NCBI GenBank assembly: GCA_945291235.1
Contig: CALYQY010000030.1
Coordinates: 1 to 24,312, forward strand
Length of the DNA stretch: 24,312 bases
Direction: 5' to 3'
From: an uncultured Gilliamella sp.
Lineage (GTDB): Bacteria; Pseudomonadota; Gammaproteobacteria; Enterobacterales; Enterobacteriaceae
Shown here: positions 13,728 to 23,177 of the stretch, piece after piece
Numbering within the stretch: position 1 is the first letter of the stretch
How the letters are laid out: every line of letters starts with the position of its first letter
The notes under the pieces: model-generated
What the model was told of the DNA's origin: nothing
Database searches by the model: none
Seen by the model: only the letters and a program-made list of their open reading frames with translations
Translations under genes and position numbers: made by a program

Positions 13728-15062
13728 CTATCTGACCAAACAGGGTTTCTTATTGTCGAATTGCCAGTTAGGGATGAGATATTGCATAGCTACGGCATCA
13801 TTCCGATTGCCCAGCCCCATGCTTTTAAATAGCTCGTGGGCTTTGAGAACTTGATCGATATCAACCTCGATACCTAAACCCGGTTTTTCCGGTACTTTGA
13901 TTTTGCCATTGACAATTTGTAATGGCTCTTTGGTTAAACGCTGATTACCTTCTTGCCAGATCCAATGTGTATCTAACGCAGTTGGTTCACCCGGCGCCGC
14001 CGCGCCAACATGGGTAAACATGGCGAGCGAGATATCAAAATGATTATTGGAGTGTGAGCCCCACGTTAAGCCAAACTCATGGCACAGTTGCGCAACCCTT
14101 ACTGAGCCGTTCATTGTCCAAAAATGCGGATCAGCAAGTGGGATATCGACCGATTGTAACGATAAAGTGTGTCCCATTTGACGCCAGTCAGTTGCAATCA
14201 TGTTGGTTGCTGTTGGCAAACCTGTCGCACGGCGAAATTCAGCCATAATTTCTCGTCCAGAGTAGCCTTGTTCAGCGCCACACGGATCTTCTGCATAGGT
14301 CAAGGTATCTTTTAAGTATTTGCCGATTTGTATCGCTTCATCTAATAACCACCCGCCATTTGGGTCGAGCGTTACGCGTGCTTCAGGGAATTTTTGCTTA
14401 ATGGCAATCACGGCTTCGGCTTCATCTTGCGCAGATAACACACCGCCTTTTAATTTAAAATCACAAAAGCCATATTTTTCATAAGTTGCCTGCGCTAAAC
14501 GAGCAATTTTGTCTGGGGTTAAGGCTTCTTCATGTCGCAGGCGATACCAATCGCAATGCTCATTAGGTTGGCTTTGATAAGGTAAATCGGTTTTTTGCCT
14601 ATCGCCGATATAAAACAGATAGCCAAGCATTTTCACTTCATCACGTTGCTGTCCTTCGCCTAAAAGCGAAGCAACGGTAACGCCAAGATGTTTGCCTAGC
14701 AGGTCTAACATTGCCGCTTCAATCGCTGTCACCACATGAATGGTTGAGCGCTGGTCGAATGTTTGATTACCTCGCCCACCGACATCACGGTCAGCAAATG
14801 CCGTTCGGACACGATTCATAACATTTTTATATTGGGCAATCGATTGTCCCACAACCAGCGGTTTGGCATCTTCAAGGGTTTGAGTAACTCGGCCTACGCA
14901 AGGAACTTCCCCGACGCCAATGTTACCGGAATTATCTTTAAGAATAACGATATTACGGGTGAAGTAAGGGGCGTGTGCTCCACTTAAATTCAGTAACATG
15001 CTGTCATAACCGGCCACCGGATAGACATGCATTTGCGTAATAATCGGCGTTGATGAACTCAT
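13728..15062 (-). CDS. gudD: D-glucarate dehydratase
   Basis: Dehydrates D-glucarate (and L-idarate) to 5-keto-4-deoxy-D-glucarate. It is a Mg-dependent enolase-superfamily enzyme of the mandelate racemase/glucarate dehydratase group. At 444 aa it is two residues shorter than E. coli GudD and otherwise aligns along its length. The catalytic base Lys205 is the second lysine of FKLKGG, corresponding to E. coli Lys207. The second base His lies in [10 protein letters not shown] near residue 337. Metal ligands lie in [16 protein letters not shown] and the TNMIAT segment. AGAGGT precedes the ATG by seven bases. Its neighbour gudX is a paralogue arranged in tandem; gudD is the expected active glucarate dehydratase because it keeps the E. 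coli GudD-type segments ([21 protein letters not shown]). Confidence 0.97.
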   Translation of the reverse strand: MSSSTPIITQMHVYPVAGYDSMLLNLSGAHAPYFTRNIVILKDNSGNIGVGEVPCVGRVTQTLEDAKPLVVGQSIAQYKNVMNRVRTAFADRDVGGRGNQTFDQRSTIHVVTAIEAAMLDLLGKHLGVTVASLLGEGQQRDEVKMLGYLFYIGDRQKTDLPYQSQPNEHCDWYRLRHEEALTPDKIARLAQATYEKYGFCDFKLKGGVLSAQDEAEAVIAIKQKFPEARVTLDPNGGWLLDEAIQIGKYLKDTLTYAEDPCGAEQGYSGREIMAEFRRATGLPTATNMIATDWRQMGHTLSLQSVDIPLADPHFWTMNGSVRVAQLCHEFGLTWGSHSNNHFDISLAMFTHVGAAAPGEPTALDTHWIWQEGNQRLTKEPLQIVNGKIKVPEKPGLGIEVDIDQVLKAHELFKSMGLGNRNDAVAMQYLIPNWQFDNKKPCLVR

Positions 15063-15103
15063 AGTTTTTACCTCTTTTATTTCTCAATTTCTTTAAATCT
15101 GTT

Positions 15104-16441
15104 TTAACGAACCATGCATGGGCGCTTGCGGTCAAATTGCCAATTTTCAATGAGATATTGCATGGCAATGGCATCATTACGTGCCCCATTTGGTAATTTT
15201 TTATAAAGCTCATGTGCGCAATTGACTTGCTCCATATCCAGTTCAATCCCAAGGCCGGGCTTGTCGTGCAATTTGATCTTGCCATGGCGAATTTGCAGCG
15301 GGTCTTGCGTTAAACGGGCTTGACCTTCTTGCCATATCCAATGGGTATCAAGTGCAGTTGGATTACCGGGCGCAGAGGCACCGACATGGCTAAACATTGC
15401 CAGTGAAATATCAAAATGGTTATTCGAATGGCACCCCCAAGTCAGCCCCCATTCATGACAAAGTTGTGCGACACGACTGGCGCCGGTTAATGTCCAAAAA
15501 TGGGGATCGGCTAGCGGTATATCGACCGCTTGCAACATAATGGAATGGCACAGTTCACGCCAGTTGGTTGCAACCATATTGGTGGCAGTTGGTATACCGG
15601 TTGCCCGACGAAATTCAGCCATAACTTCACGCCCGCAATAGCCATGTTCAGCGCCACAAGGGTCTTCAGCATAAGTCAGCACATTATTAAGCCCTTTACA
15701 AAGTTTAATGGCATCATCTAACCACCAACCACCGTTTGGATCTAAGGTAATGCGTGCATCGGGAAACTGCTTTTTAAGTTCTATGACTGTTTCAATCTCT
15801 TGTTCACCCGCTAACACTCCACCTTTCATTTTGAAGTCTTTAAAGCCGTAGCGATCTTGTGCCGCTTGCGCCAGCTCAACCACTGACTCAGTTGTCATAG
15901 CTTGTCGCCGGCGAATGTTGTACCATGGATGGCCTTTCGTTGCGGGTTGGTCATAATCGAGATCGGTCTTGTTGGCATCACCGATATAAAACAGGTAGCC
16001 AAGTACGGTAACTTCATCTCGCTGTTTACCTGCTCCAAGTAATTCAGCAACCGGTACATTTAAAAATTGCCCCATTAAATCGAGTAATGCCGATTCGAGT
16101 GCCGCTACGGCATTGACTCGTAATTCAAATGTCCATGCACCTTTACCAAAAGAGTCATAATCATCATCAAGGTAGCCTTGATGCATATCATTAACAATTC
16201 GATTAAGGATAGAAATAGGTTGCCCTTCGACATGTGCAATAGCTTGTTTCAGAGCGTTTTCAATCGTCACTCCGCCGGGTGCTTCCCCTAAACCGATATG
16301 GCCGCTATTGTCCTTCAAAATAACGATATTTCGGGTAAAATAGGGGCTATGTGCACCACCAATATTCATCAGCATGCTGTCATACCCAGCCACCGGAATA
16401 ACTTGCATGGAGGTAATCACTGGCACTGATTGCGTATTCAT
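15104..16441 (-). CDS. gudX: Glucarate dehydratase-related protein GudX
   Basis: Enolase-superfamily paralogue of GudD. The E. coli counterpart (446 aa) dehydrates glucarate and idarate poorly, and its true role is unsettled. This 445-aa protein keeps the superfamily machinery: KxK with Lys206 as the base, [16 protein letters not shown] and HSNNHFD. It is recognised as GudX rather than GudD by the segment [18 protein letters not shown] near residue 100 and by WGCHSNN and ATNWRE. The residue between the two lysines is Met (KMKGG) where both E. coli enzymes have Leu. GGAGAG stands seven bases before the ATG. It lies between gudP and gudD with gaps of 43 and 41 bases, the same order as E. coli gudPXD. 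Confidence 0.94.
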   Translation of the reverse strand: MNTQSVPVITSMQVIPVAGYDSMLMNIGGAHSPYFTRNIVILKDNSGHIGLGEAPGGVTIENALKQAIAHVEGQPISILNRIVNDMHQGYLDDDYDSFGKGAWTFELRVNAVAALESALLDLMGQFLNVPVAELLGAGKQRDEVTVLGYLFYIGDANKTDLDYDQPATKGHPWYNIRRRQAMTTESVVELAQAAQDRYGFKDFKMKGGVLAGEQEIETVIELKKQFPDARITLDPNGGWWLDDAIKLCKGLNNVLTYAEDPCGAEHGYCGREVMAEFRRATGIPTATNMVATNWRELCHSIMLQAVDIPLADPHFWTLTGASRVAQLCHEWGLTWGCHSNNHFDISLAMFSHVGASAPGNPTALDTHWIWQEGQARLTQDPLQIRHGKIKLHDKPGLGIELDMEQVNCAHELYKKLPNGARNDAIAMQYLIENWQFDRKRPCMVR

Positions 16442-16484
16442 ATTCGATCTCTCCTAGGTAGTTAATTCAATAAGCACGTTGTCG

Positions 16485-17816
16485 TTAAGGTTTTTTCTTC
16501 AGTTCCATACGTTTAATCGGGCCAACAAGCACCAAATAACTAAACGCTGCAACAAAAGCATGACCGGCGACAAACACTAGCGCCCATTCAAATCGACCTG
16601 TCCATGCCACGATATAACCGATAATAATTGGTGAGATGATGCTTGATGCATTACCGAACATGTTAAATAATCCGCCAGCCAGTCCACTCATCTCTTTGGG
16701 TGCGGTATCGGCCATTACTGCCCAACCGAGTGCACCGACGCCTTTACCAAAGAAAGCCATGGACATAAATAAAATGACTAATCCAATTGAATCGACGTAG
16801 TTACATAAAATCATGGTCATTGAAAACAACATACCTAAAATGATTGGTGTTTTACGGGCAATAGAGAGCGATCCGGTTTTTCGCATCAGAAAATCGGAGA
16901 ACACGCCACCACTGATACCACCAATAAATCCACAAATAGCCGGAATCGCAGCGGCAAAACCAACTTCTTTAATATTCATTCCTCGTTGAGTGGCAAGATA
17001 GATAGGAAACCAAGTAATAAAGAAAAACGTTAAACAGTTAATACAATACTGACCAAGGTAGACGCCTAATAACATTCGATTCGTTAAAAGTTGGGTAAGA
17101 TAAGCTAATTTTGGTCCCTCTTTTTTCGTCTGGCTTTTTTTCTGATCCATATCAACCAATGCCCCGCCATCGACGATATAATCAACTTCGGCTTGATTTG
17201 CCCATGGATGATCTTTAGGGTTGTGAATTACAAAGAGTGTCACCACACTAATTAGTACACCTAAGCCACCCATAAAGAAAAACACCGATTGCCAACCATA
17301 TTCATGGGTTAACCAGCCCATAATGGGCGCAAATATTACCGTAGCAAAATATTGTGCAGAATTGAAAATAGCGACCGCAGTGGCTCTTTCTTTAGCCGGA
17401 AACCAAGCGGCGGTAATTCGGCTATTGCCGGGGAATGACGGCGCTTCAGCAAGTCCCATTAAGAAACGGAACGTAAAGAGCATAATTAACGCCCAAGCCC
17501 CGATAAAAAAATGTACGGTGCCTTGTAATAAAGTAAAAATAGACCAAAATAAAATACTGCAAAAATAGACACGTTTTGAACCAAATCTATCTAATAGCCA
17601 GCCTCCCGGTAACTGCCCGATAACATAGGCAATACCGAACGACGACATAACCCAGCCCATGGCTGCGGCATCAAAACCCAATTCGCCTGACATTGCTTTG
17701 CCGGCAATACCTAAGGTCGCCCTGTCACCATAATTGATAGCAGTGACAATGAATAAAAAAATGACTGTTAACCACCGAGTATTAGTCCTTTTTTGTTTTG
17801 CTGTGTTTATTTCCAT
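16485..17816 (-). CDS. gudP: Glucarate/galactarate MFS permease
   Basis: Proton-coupled importer for D-glucarate, and probably galactarate and glycerate, of the anion:cation symporter branch of the major facilitator superfamily. The 443-aa protein shows 12 probable membrane helices in two halves of six, joined by a charged cytoplasmic loop near residues 205-240. Family segments include INYGDRATLGIAG in helix 1 and GWVMSSFGIAYVIGQLPGG leading to the loop motif LLDRFGSKRV. AEAPSFPGNSR near residue 125 is typical of hexarate carriers. AGGGG about seven bases before the ATG is a moderate ribosome binding site. It is the first gene of the operon. GarP of E. coli is very similar; with one permease present, it probably serves all the substrates of the locus. 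Confidence 0.93.
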   Translation of the reverse strand: MEINTAKQKRTNTRWLTVIFLFIVTAINYGDRATLGIAGKAMSGELGFDAAAMGWVMSSFGIAYVIGQLPGGWLLDRFGSKRVYFCSILFWSIFTLLQGTVHFFIGAWALIMLFTFRFLMGLAEAPSFPGNSRITAAWFPAKERATAVAIFNSAQYFATVIFAPIMGWLTHEYGWQSVFFFMGGLGVLISVVTLFVIHNPKDHPWANQAEVDYIVDGGALVDMDQKKSQTKKEGPKLAYLTQLLTNRMLLGVYLGQYCINCLTFFFITWFPIYLATQRGMNIKEVGFAAAIPAICGFIGGISGGVFSDFLMRKTGSLSIARKTPIILGMLFSMTMILCNYVDSIGLVILFMSMAFFGKGVGALGWAVMADTAPKEMSGLAGGLFNMFGNASSIISPIIIGYIVAWTGRFEWALVFVAGHAFVAAFSYLVLVGPIKRMELKKKP

Positions 17817-17910
17817 GTTTAGCCCCTACACTGATAATGAAATGTTGATCTTGAATTTTTTACAGATGTTGCTGAGTAGAAAATAAATAGATTTTGAGTC
17901 TGTCTAAGTA

Positions 17911-17936
17911 ATCCACTATTAACGTTAAGTATGGAT
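17911..17936. promoter_or_regulatory. 26-bp imperfect palindrome upstream of gudP
   Basis: ATCCA (17911-17915) and TGGAT (17932-17936) flank the perfect 10-bp core TTAACGTTAA (17919-17928). Only the three base positions on each side between core and arms fail to pair. It lies about 95 bp before the gudP ATG. Size and symmetry suit an operator for a dimeric regulator such as CdaR, but this is an inference. Confidence 0.45.
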
Positions 17937-18059
17937 AGTTAAGATGAAAATTTCATTGGCAAAACCAACAAAATAATAGGTGGAAATTGATTTATTTATG
18001 TGCAGATGAACAAACAAATGTTATGTCCTTCACAAAATTTTTGGCAGTAGGGGGATTTT

Positions 18060-18073
18060 TGTGACCTATCACA
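18060..18073. promoter_or_regulatory. TGTGA-N4-TCACA palindrome, site 1
   Basis: TGTGA, CCTA and TCACA form an inverted repeat flanked by T runs. The four-base spacer is two shorter than the CRP consensus (TGTGA-N6-TCACA). Its centre is 64 bp from that of site 2, about six helical turns, so both would face the same side of the helix. Confidence 0.5.
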
Positions 18074-18121
18074 CATTTTTATGTTGATAGTGACAAATTT
18101 AAACGGAATTATGCACGAAAA

Positions 18122-18139
18122 ATTGTGAACATTCACAAT
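18122..18139. promoter_or_regulatory. TGTGA-N4-TCACA palindrome, site 2
   Basis: ATTGTGAACATTCACAAT is an 18-bp inverted repeat, perfect in its 8-bp arms. It contains TGTGA-N4-TCACA at 18124-18137, as in site 1. It lies about 100 bp before the garD ATG, a reasonable distance for an activator site. Confidence 0.55.
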
Positions 18140-18238
18140 GCTATTTGTCTATTTCAGATTTAAGATATGTCTAATCAGATAAGAAACTGTGACTGATAAT
18201 AATAAATTAAAAGATAGGCGTTGAATGGGAGTTAAGCA

Positions 18239-19789
18239 ATGGAGCATCACAATAACAAGCCGCTTTATATCAAAATCAAAGAATCGGACAATGTCGCTAT
18301 TATCGTTAATGATAATGGATTGCCAAAAGGTACGGTATTTGCTGACGGGTTAACATTGATTGAGGATATTCCTCAAGGTCATAAAGTGGCGTTGAATGAT
18401 ATCAATCAAGGGCAAGCGATTATTCGCTACGGTGAAGTGATTGGCTATGCAAAGGTGGAAATTAAAAAAGGAGCTTGGATCAATGAATCTGTCACACAAA
18501 TGCCAACTGCCCCCATGCTACACGAGCTTCCCATTGCCACTAAAAAAGCGCCGGTATTGCCACCCTTAGACGGTTACACTTTTGAAGGCTATCGCAATAA
18601 AGATGGATCGGTCGGCACCCGCAATATATTAGGGATCACAATGAGTGTGAATTGTGTTTCTGGCGTTGTGGAGTACGTTTGTAAAATTATCGAACGTGAC
18701 CTGTTACCTAAATATCCAAATGTCGATGGCGTTGTGGCGTTAACGCATCTTTATGGTTGCGGGGTGGCAATTGATGCGCCGGCGGCTATTGTGCCGATTC
18801 GTTCGATTCATAATTTAGCCAAAAATCCTAATTTTGGTGGTGAAATTATGGTTGTCAGTTTAGGTTGTGAAAAACTGCAACCGGCAAGGTTATTAAAAGG
18901 CACCGAAGATACTATCCCGATCAGAATCGAAGATGATGATCTGGTTACACTGCAAGACGAGCATGGATTTAAAGCCATGGTTGACCATATTTTAATGGTG
19001 GCTGAAAAACATCTGCAAAAATTAAATCTTCGAAAAAGAGAGACCGTGCCGGCATCTGAATTAGTGGTCGGTATGCAGTGTGGCGGCAGTGATGCTTTTT
19101 CCGGGGTAACCTCGAATCCGTCAGTCGGTTATGCTTCTGATCTATTAGTCAGATGTGGGGCGACGGTGATGTTTTCGGAAGTAACCGAAGTGCGTGACGG
19201 TATTCACTTACTTACGCCTAGAGCGGCTGATGAGGCGGTCGGTAAAGCGCTGATTCGTGAAATGCAGTGGTATGATGAATATTTAGCCGCAGGAAAAGTT
19301 GACCGCAGTGCTAATACCACACCGGGCAATAAGAAAGGCGGATTAAATAATATTGTCGAAAAAGCAATGGGATCGATTGCTAAGTCGGGCACCAGTCCTA
19401 TTGTGGAAGTGTTATCGCCCGGACAACGCCCAACCAAAAAAGGATTAATTTTTGCTGCAACGCCAGCAAGTGATTTTGTTTGTGGTTCGCAACAAGTTGC
19501 TTCCGGCATCACGTTGCAAGTTTTTACTACTGGTCGAGGAACGCCTTACGGTTTGGCTATGGTACCGGTGATAAAAATGTCCAGCCGTAATATTGTTGCC
19601 GAACAGTGGTTTGATTTAATTGATATTAGTGCCGGCGATATTGCGCTTGGTAAAGCAACGATTGAAGATATTGGCTGGCGTTTATTTCATTTAATTTTAG
19701 ATGTGGCAAGTGGGCGAAAGAAACCATGGTCAGATCATTGGAAATTATACAATCCATTAGCCATTTTTAATCCGGCACCTATCACGTAA
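18239..19789 (+). CDS. garD: D-galactarate dehydratase
   Basis: Dehydrates D-galactarate (meso-galactarate) to 5-keto-4-deoxy-D-glucarate, the same product as GudD, so both branches meet at GarL. It belongs to the UxaA family, iron-dependent and unrelated to enolases. At 516 aa it is slightly shorter than E. coli GarD (523), the difference lying at the extreme N-terminus and one short loop. The N-terminal SAF-like domain (about 1-90) contains [15 protein letters not shown], and a linker leads into the long catalytic domain. Conserved stretches there include [35 protein letters not shown] and [18 protein letters not shown] lies about nine bases before the ATG. It is transcribed away from the gudP operon and converges on cdaR. 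Confidence 0.97.
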   Translation: MEHHNNKPLYIKIKESDNVAIIVNDNGLPKGTVFADGLTLIEDIPQGHKVALNDINQGQAIIRYGEVIGYAKVEIKKGAWINESVTQMPTAPMLHELPIATKKAPVLPPLDGYTFEGYRNKDGSVGTRNILGITMSVNCVSGVVEYVCKIIERDLLPKYPNVDGVVALTHLYGCGVAIDAPAAIVPIRSIHNLAKNPNFGGEIMVVSLGCEKLQPARLLKGTEDTIPIRIEDDDLVTLQDEHGFKAMVDHILMVAEKHLQKLNLRKRETVPASELVVGMQCGGSDAFSGVTSNPSVGYASDLLVRCGATVMFSEVTEVRDGIHLLTPRAADEAVGKALIREMQWYDEYLAAGKVDRSANTTPGNKKGGLNNIVEKAMGSIAKSGTSPIVEVLSPGQRPTKKGLIFAATPASDFVCGSQQVASGITLQVFTTGRGTPYGLAMVPVIKMSSRNIVAEQWFDLIDISAGDIALGKATIEDIGWRLFHLILDVASGRKKPWSDHWKLYNPLAIFNPAPIT

Positions 19790-19827
19790 TATTTCGATAC
19801 TCCAGCCAATTAATCGCTTAAATGTTA

Positions 19828-19860
19828 TATTGTTCTTATTGAATATCGGTAAGAACAATA
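19828..19860. terminator. Hairpin between convergent garD and cdaR
   Basis: TATTGTTCTTA at 19828-19838 pairs with TAAGAACAATA at 19850-19860: an 11-bp stem with an 11-base loop. It lies between the two convergent stop codons. Neither strand has a good T run after the stem, so it is a weak or factor-assisted terminator at best. Confidence 0.5.
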
Positions 19861-19868
19861 AGCCTCTC

Positions 19869-21035
19869 TTAGGCATGTTTGTCTAATTGTAAGCCAATAT
19901 ACAAAAGCAATCGGTCATCAAATTTTGCTAAATTTAATTGGGTAAGCTTAGCAATTTTATTTAGCCGATACTCTAATGTATTACGATGAATAAACAGTTC
20001 TTTGGCGGTGTCGCTATTTTGAACGTTGTTTTTAAACCACGTCTGTAACGTTTTTTGTAATACCCCATTATTATCGCCCATTTTGAGTTTTTTAAGCGGT
20101 AGTAATAACTCCTCAGCTTGCCAATCGTAACTTAATCCATGTAACAGTACCGGTAAAATTAGCTCTTGATAGTAGTAGTTACGCACATTAGGCATTCTTT
20201 GTTTACCTATCAGCATGGTGGTTTTTGCTGTTTGATAAGATTTTACTAGTGGGCAAAGATGCTGTTCAAAGTAATTACCCAGCGAAATTCGAATATCTAA
20301 TTGAGTCATGTTTTTAATGGTAATAATGAGTTGCTCAAGTTTTTTCTTGTGTTCGGATAAATCCCAACGACCATATCGATTCAGTGCCGGAATTAAAATC
20401 ACTAATTCAGTAATCGATTTAATCGCTACTAAGTTATTATTACTTAATAGCTGTATTTGGGTTTGCAGATTCTGTAATTCACTCATCGCCGTATCAATAC
20501 CCAATTGTCCACTATCCACTTCAATCATACCGACAACTCTGGGTAGATTGAGATCAATATCGAGCCGTTTGACCCATTGAATCATACTATCGGGTAAGAT
20601 CTCTTTTTCAATAAGGGTAAGAATCAGCTCTTCTTTTAAGCGATTATCATAGGAGAGTTCTTGCAGTAATTGAGTTTGCTCCATCATCATTTCAGCAGAC
20701 ATACAAACAAGTTCACCAAATTGGCGTATATCGGACGGTTCACCAGTTAGCCCTATCACCCCAACGATTCGATCGTTGAGTTTCAACGGTAAGTTAATAC
20801 CCGGTTTAACACCTTGTAAGCTTTTAACTGTGTTACTGTCAATTGATACGGTGCGTTTTTGCGATATCGCTAACATCGCCCCTTCATGTAGTTCGCCAAT
20901 ACGCTCTAAATCCCCACTACCAATAATACATCCGTTAGCATCCATAACATTGATATTACAATCAATAATCTTCATGGTTCTATCAACAATCTGTTGAGCA
21001 ATTTTTGGGGTGAGGCTATAAGGACTCATCGCCAT
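19869..21035 (-). CDS. cdaR: Carbohydrate diacid regulator CdaR
   Basis: Transcription activator of the galactarate, glucarate and glycerate genes in E. coli (also named SdaR), where glycerate acts as inducer. With the start at 21033-21035 the protein is 388 aa, close to the E. coli 385. That start has AGGA eight bases upstream and leads directly into SPYSLTPKIAQQIVDRTMKI. The frame is open further to a TTG at 21071, but those residues have no family match. The N-terminal sugar-diacid-recognition domain has INVMDANGCIIGSGD and HEGAML. The C-terminal PucR-type helix-turn-helix reads FIHRNTLEYRLNKIAKLTQ near residue 350. It is encoded on its own, convergent with garD and divergent from yheS over only 84 bp. 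Its targets are very probably the gudP and garD promoters. Confidence 0.95.
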   Translation of the reverse strand: MAMSPYSLTPKIAQQIVDRTMKIIDCNINVMDANGCIIGSGDLERIGELHEGAMLAISQKRTVSIDSNTVKSLQGVKPGINLPLKLNDRIVGVIGLTGEPSDIRQFGELVCMSAEMMMEQTQLLQELSYDNRLKEELILTLIEKEILPDSMIQWVKRLDIDLNLPRVVGMIEVDSGQLGIDTAMSELQNLQTQIQLLSNNNLVAIKSITELVILIPALNRYGRWDLSEHKKKLEQLIITIKNMTQLDIRISLGNYFEQHLCPLVKSYQTAKTTMLIGKQRMPNVRNYYYQELILPVLLHGLSYDWQAEELLLPLKKLKMGDNNGVLQKTLQTWFKNNVQNSDTAKELFIHRNTLEYRLNKIAKLTQLNLAKFDDRLLLYIGLQLDKHA

Positions 21036-21119
21036 TTTAGATATCCTATTTTGATTTTGCATAACTCTCAATTTTTGTTAGGATAGCATATTTTATTTTG
21101 AATAATAGACAACAATATC
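21036..21119. promoter_or_regulatory. Short divergent spacer between cdaR and yheS
   Basis: Both cdaR and yheS must be transcribed from this 84-bp AT-rich spacer, so their promoters probably overlap or face each other closely. The cdaR ribosome binding site (AGGA on the minus strand) is visible near 21044-21047. I see no clear Shine-Dalgarno sequence before the yheS ATG and no palindrome of the kinds found between gudP and garD, hence no hint of CdaR self-regulation. Confidence 0.5.
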
Positions 21120-23039
21120 ATGATAGTATTTGATTCCATTCAAGTTCGTCGGGGCGTTAATCTACTTTTAGATAATGCTTCTGCCACGATTAATCCTAAA
21201 CAAAAAGTCGGTTTAGTTGGCAAAAATGGTTGCGGAAAGTCTACGCTATTTTCATTAATAAAAGGCGAAATTCAAGCTGATGCCGGCACGGTGAGTTTTC
21301 CCTCTCAATGGCAACTTGCATGGGTAAATCAAGAAACCCCGGCATTAGACACTCCAGCAATTGAATACGCCATTGACGGCGACCGAGAGTATCGCCAATT
21401 AGAACAAAAGTTAGCCATTGCCAATCAAGAAAATAATGGTGAACAAATCGCTATTATCCATGAAAAACTCGACAATATCGATGCGTGGACTATTCAAGCT
21501 CGAGCGGCAACCCTGTTACACGGTTTAGGCTTTTCCAACGAGCAGTTGCAATTACCGGTTAAATCCTATTCCGGTGGGTGGCGTATGCGTTTAAATTTAG
21601 CGCAGGCTCTGATGTGTCGTTCCGATCTGCTCCTACTAGATGAGCCAACTAACCATTTAGATTTAGATGCGGTTATTTGGCTGGAAAAGTGGTTAAGCAA
21701 TTATCAAGGCACACTAATTTTAATTTCCCATGACCGGGACTTTTTAGATCCATTAGTTAATAAAATTATCCATATTGAGCAAAAAAATCTATTTGAATAT
21801 ACCGGCAACTACTCTTCTTTTGAAGTTCAGCGTACAGCGAAGTTAGCTCAGCAACAATCGCTTTATGAAAGCCAACAACAAAAAGTGGCGCATTTGCAAA
21901 GCTATATTGATCGCTTCCGAGCAAAAGCGACCAAAGCTAAACAGGCACAAAGCCGAATTAAAATGTTAGAAAAAATGGAGCTTATTGCACCGGCACATGT
22001 GGATAATCCTTTCCATTTCAATTTTAAACCTTCTGAATTTTTACCAAGTCCATTATTGATGATGGATAAAGTGGTTGCTGGTTATGGAGATAAAATCGTC
22101 CTTGAAAAAATTAAATTAAATCTTGTTCCCGGTTCGAGAATTGGTTTATTAGGACGGAACGGAGCTGGTAAATCGACTTTAATTAAATTATTAGCGGGAG
22201 AATTACAACCTAAAGAAGGTCATATTAATTTAGCCAAAGGTGTTCAATTAGGCTATTTCGCTCAGCATCAGTTAGAGTATTTGCGTGGTGAAGAATCCTC
22301 ACTTTGGCATTTAACCAAGCTTTCTGATCCTAAAATAACAGAACAAGAATTGCGTAATTACTTAGGTGGTTTTGATTTTCATGGCGATAAAGTCAATGAA
22401 CCTGTAAAAACATTTTCAGGTGGTGAAAAAGCTCGATTAGTTTTAGCATTAATTGTTTGGCAAAAGCCAAACCTACTGTTACTTGATGAGCCAACTAACC
22501 ATTTAGATTTAGATATGCGCCAAGCATTAACTGAAGCGCTTATTGATTTCGAAGGCGCGTTAGTTGTTGTATCGCATGATCGCCACTTACTACGTTCAAC
22601 AACTGATGAGTTTTATTTAGTTCACGATCACAAAGTTGAACCATTTAATGGTGATCTCGATGATTATCAAAAATGGCTTGCCGACGAGCAGAAAGCGGAA
22701 AATCAGCCACCACAACAAGATGATAGTCATAATGACAATAGCAAAAATCTTTCTGCACAAGACCGTAAAGAACAAAAACGCAAAGAGGCCGATCGGCGAG
22801 CACAAATGCAACCGCTGAAAAAACAATTACAAAAAGAGGAACAGACGCTCGAACAGTTAAGTAAGCAATTAAAATTGATTGAAGAGCAATTAGCCGATTC
22901 CTCTATTTATGAAGCAGATAAAAAGAGTGAGTTAACACAATTATTATTACAACAAAGCCAGTTAAAAGGTAAGCAAGAAGAGTCAGAATTGGCATGGTTG
23001 GATTTACAACAACAACTTGAAGAGTTTGAATCGGCATAA
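21120..23039 (+). CDS. yheS: ABC-F family ATPase YheS
   Basis: Soluble ATPase with two ABC cassettes and no membrane domain. ABC-F proteins bind the ribosomal E site and help translation of difficult sequences; YheS is the least studied of the four E. coli members. At 639 aa it matches E. coli YheS (637). Cassette 1 has Walker A GKNGCGKST at 34-42, signature SGGWRMRLNLAQ and Walker B LLLLDEPTNHLDLD. The linker (PtIM region, about 240-300) contains QSYIDRFRAKATKAKQAQSR. Cassette 2 has Walker A GRNGAGKST at 345-353, FSGGEKARL and a second DEPTNHLDLD. The C-terminal tail from about 520 is charged and Gln/Glu-rich, with a probable coiled coil. The start follows the family N-terminus MIVF. It converges on nusG. 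Confidence 0.96.
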   Translation: MIVFDSIQVRRGVNLLLDNASATINPKQKVGLVGKNGCGKSTLFSLIKGEIQADAGTVSFPSQWQLAWVNQETPALDTPAIEYAIDGDREYRQLEQKLAIANQENNGEQIAIIHEKLDNIDAWTIQARAATLLHGLGFSNEQLQLPVKSYSGGWRMRLNLAQALMCRSDLLLLDEPTNHLDLDAVIWLEKWLSNYQGTLILISHDRDFLDPLVNKIIHIEQKNLFEYTGNYSSFEVQRTAKLAQQQSLYESQQQKVAHLQSYIDRFRAKATKAKQAQSRIKMLEKMELIAPAHVDNPFHFNFKPSEFLPSPLLMMDKVVAGYGDKIVLEKIKLNLVPGSRIGLLGRNGAGKSTLIKLLAGELQPKEGHINLAKGVQLGYFAQHQLEYLRGEESSLWHLTKLSDPKITEQELRNYLGGFDFHGDKVNEPVKTFSGGEKARLVLALIVWQKPNLLLLDEPTNHLDLDMRQALTEALIDFEGALVVVSHDRHLLRSTTDEFYLVHDHKVEPFNGDLDDYQKWLADEQKAENQPPQQDDSHNDNSKNLSAQDRKEQKRKEADRRAQMQPLKKQLQKEEQTLEQLSKQLKLIEEQLADSSIYEADKKSELTQLLLQQSQLKGKQEESELAWLDLQQQLEEFESA

Positions 23040-23126
23040 AACGATTGGTAAGAATTGATAAAAACCATGGAGTATAAGTCAATTCAGATATCGCCTTATT
23101 AATACTGTTCTACATTAATAAGCCAA

Positions 23127-23158
23127 AAAAAATCACAGAATTAATTCTGTGATTTTTT
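23127..23158. terminator. Perfect palindromic terminator between yheS and nusG
   Basis: A 32-bp perfect inverted repeat with arms AAAAAATCACAGAATT and AATTCTGTGATTTTTT. It gives a GC-containing stem flanked by a T run on each strand (six T on plus, eight on minus). It ends both convergent genes. Confidence 0.93.
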
Positions 23159-23177
23159 ATATGGGTATTTTGAGATA

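Larger units (their letters stand above)
17817..18238. promoter_or_regulatory. Divergent control region between gudP and garD
   Basis: This 422-bp gene-free region must hold the promoters of both hexarate transcription units. I see three prominent palindromes, listed separately: an imperfect one at 17911-17936 nearer gudP, and two TGTGA-N4-TCACA sites at 18060-18073 and 18124-18137 nearer garD. Further GTGAC half-sites occur at 18061, 18091 and 18188. A possible garD -10, TCTAAT at 18170-18175, lacks a well-placed -35, as expected for an activator-dependent promoter. A GGGAG sequence about nine bases before the garD ATG is the ribosome binding site. No coding or RNA gene is apparent. Confidence 0.7.

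Noticed and set aside
18060..18139. Calling the TGTGA/TCACA palindromes CRP binding sites
   Set aside because: The half-sites match CRP, but the spacer is four bases in both copies and CRP needs six. FNR is also excluded because its half-site is TTGAT.
21036..21071. TTG start giving a 400-aa CdaR
   Set aside because: A TTG without a ribosome binding site is less likely than the ATG at 21033-21035, which has AGGA upstream and gives the family's usual length.
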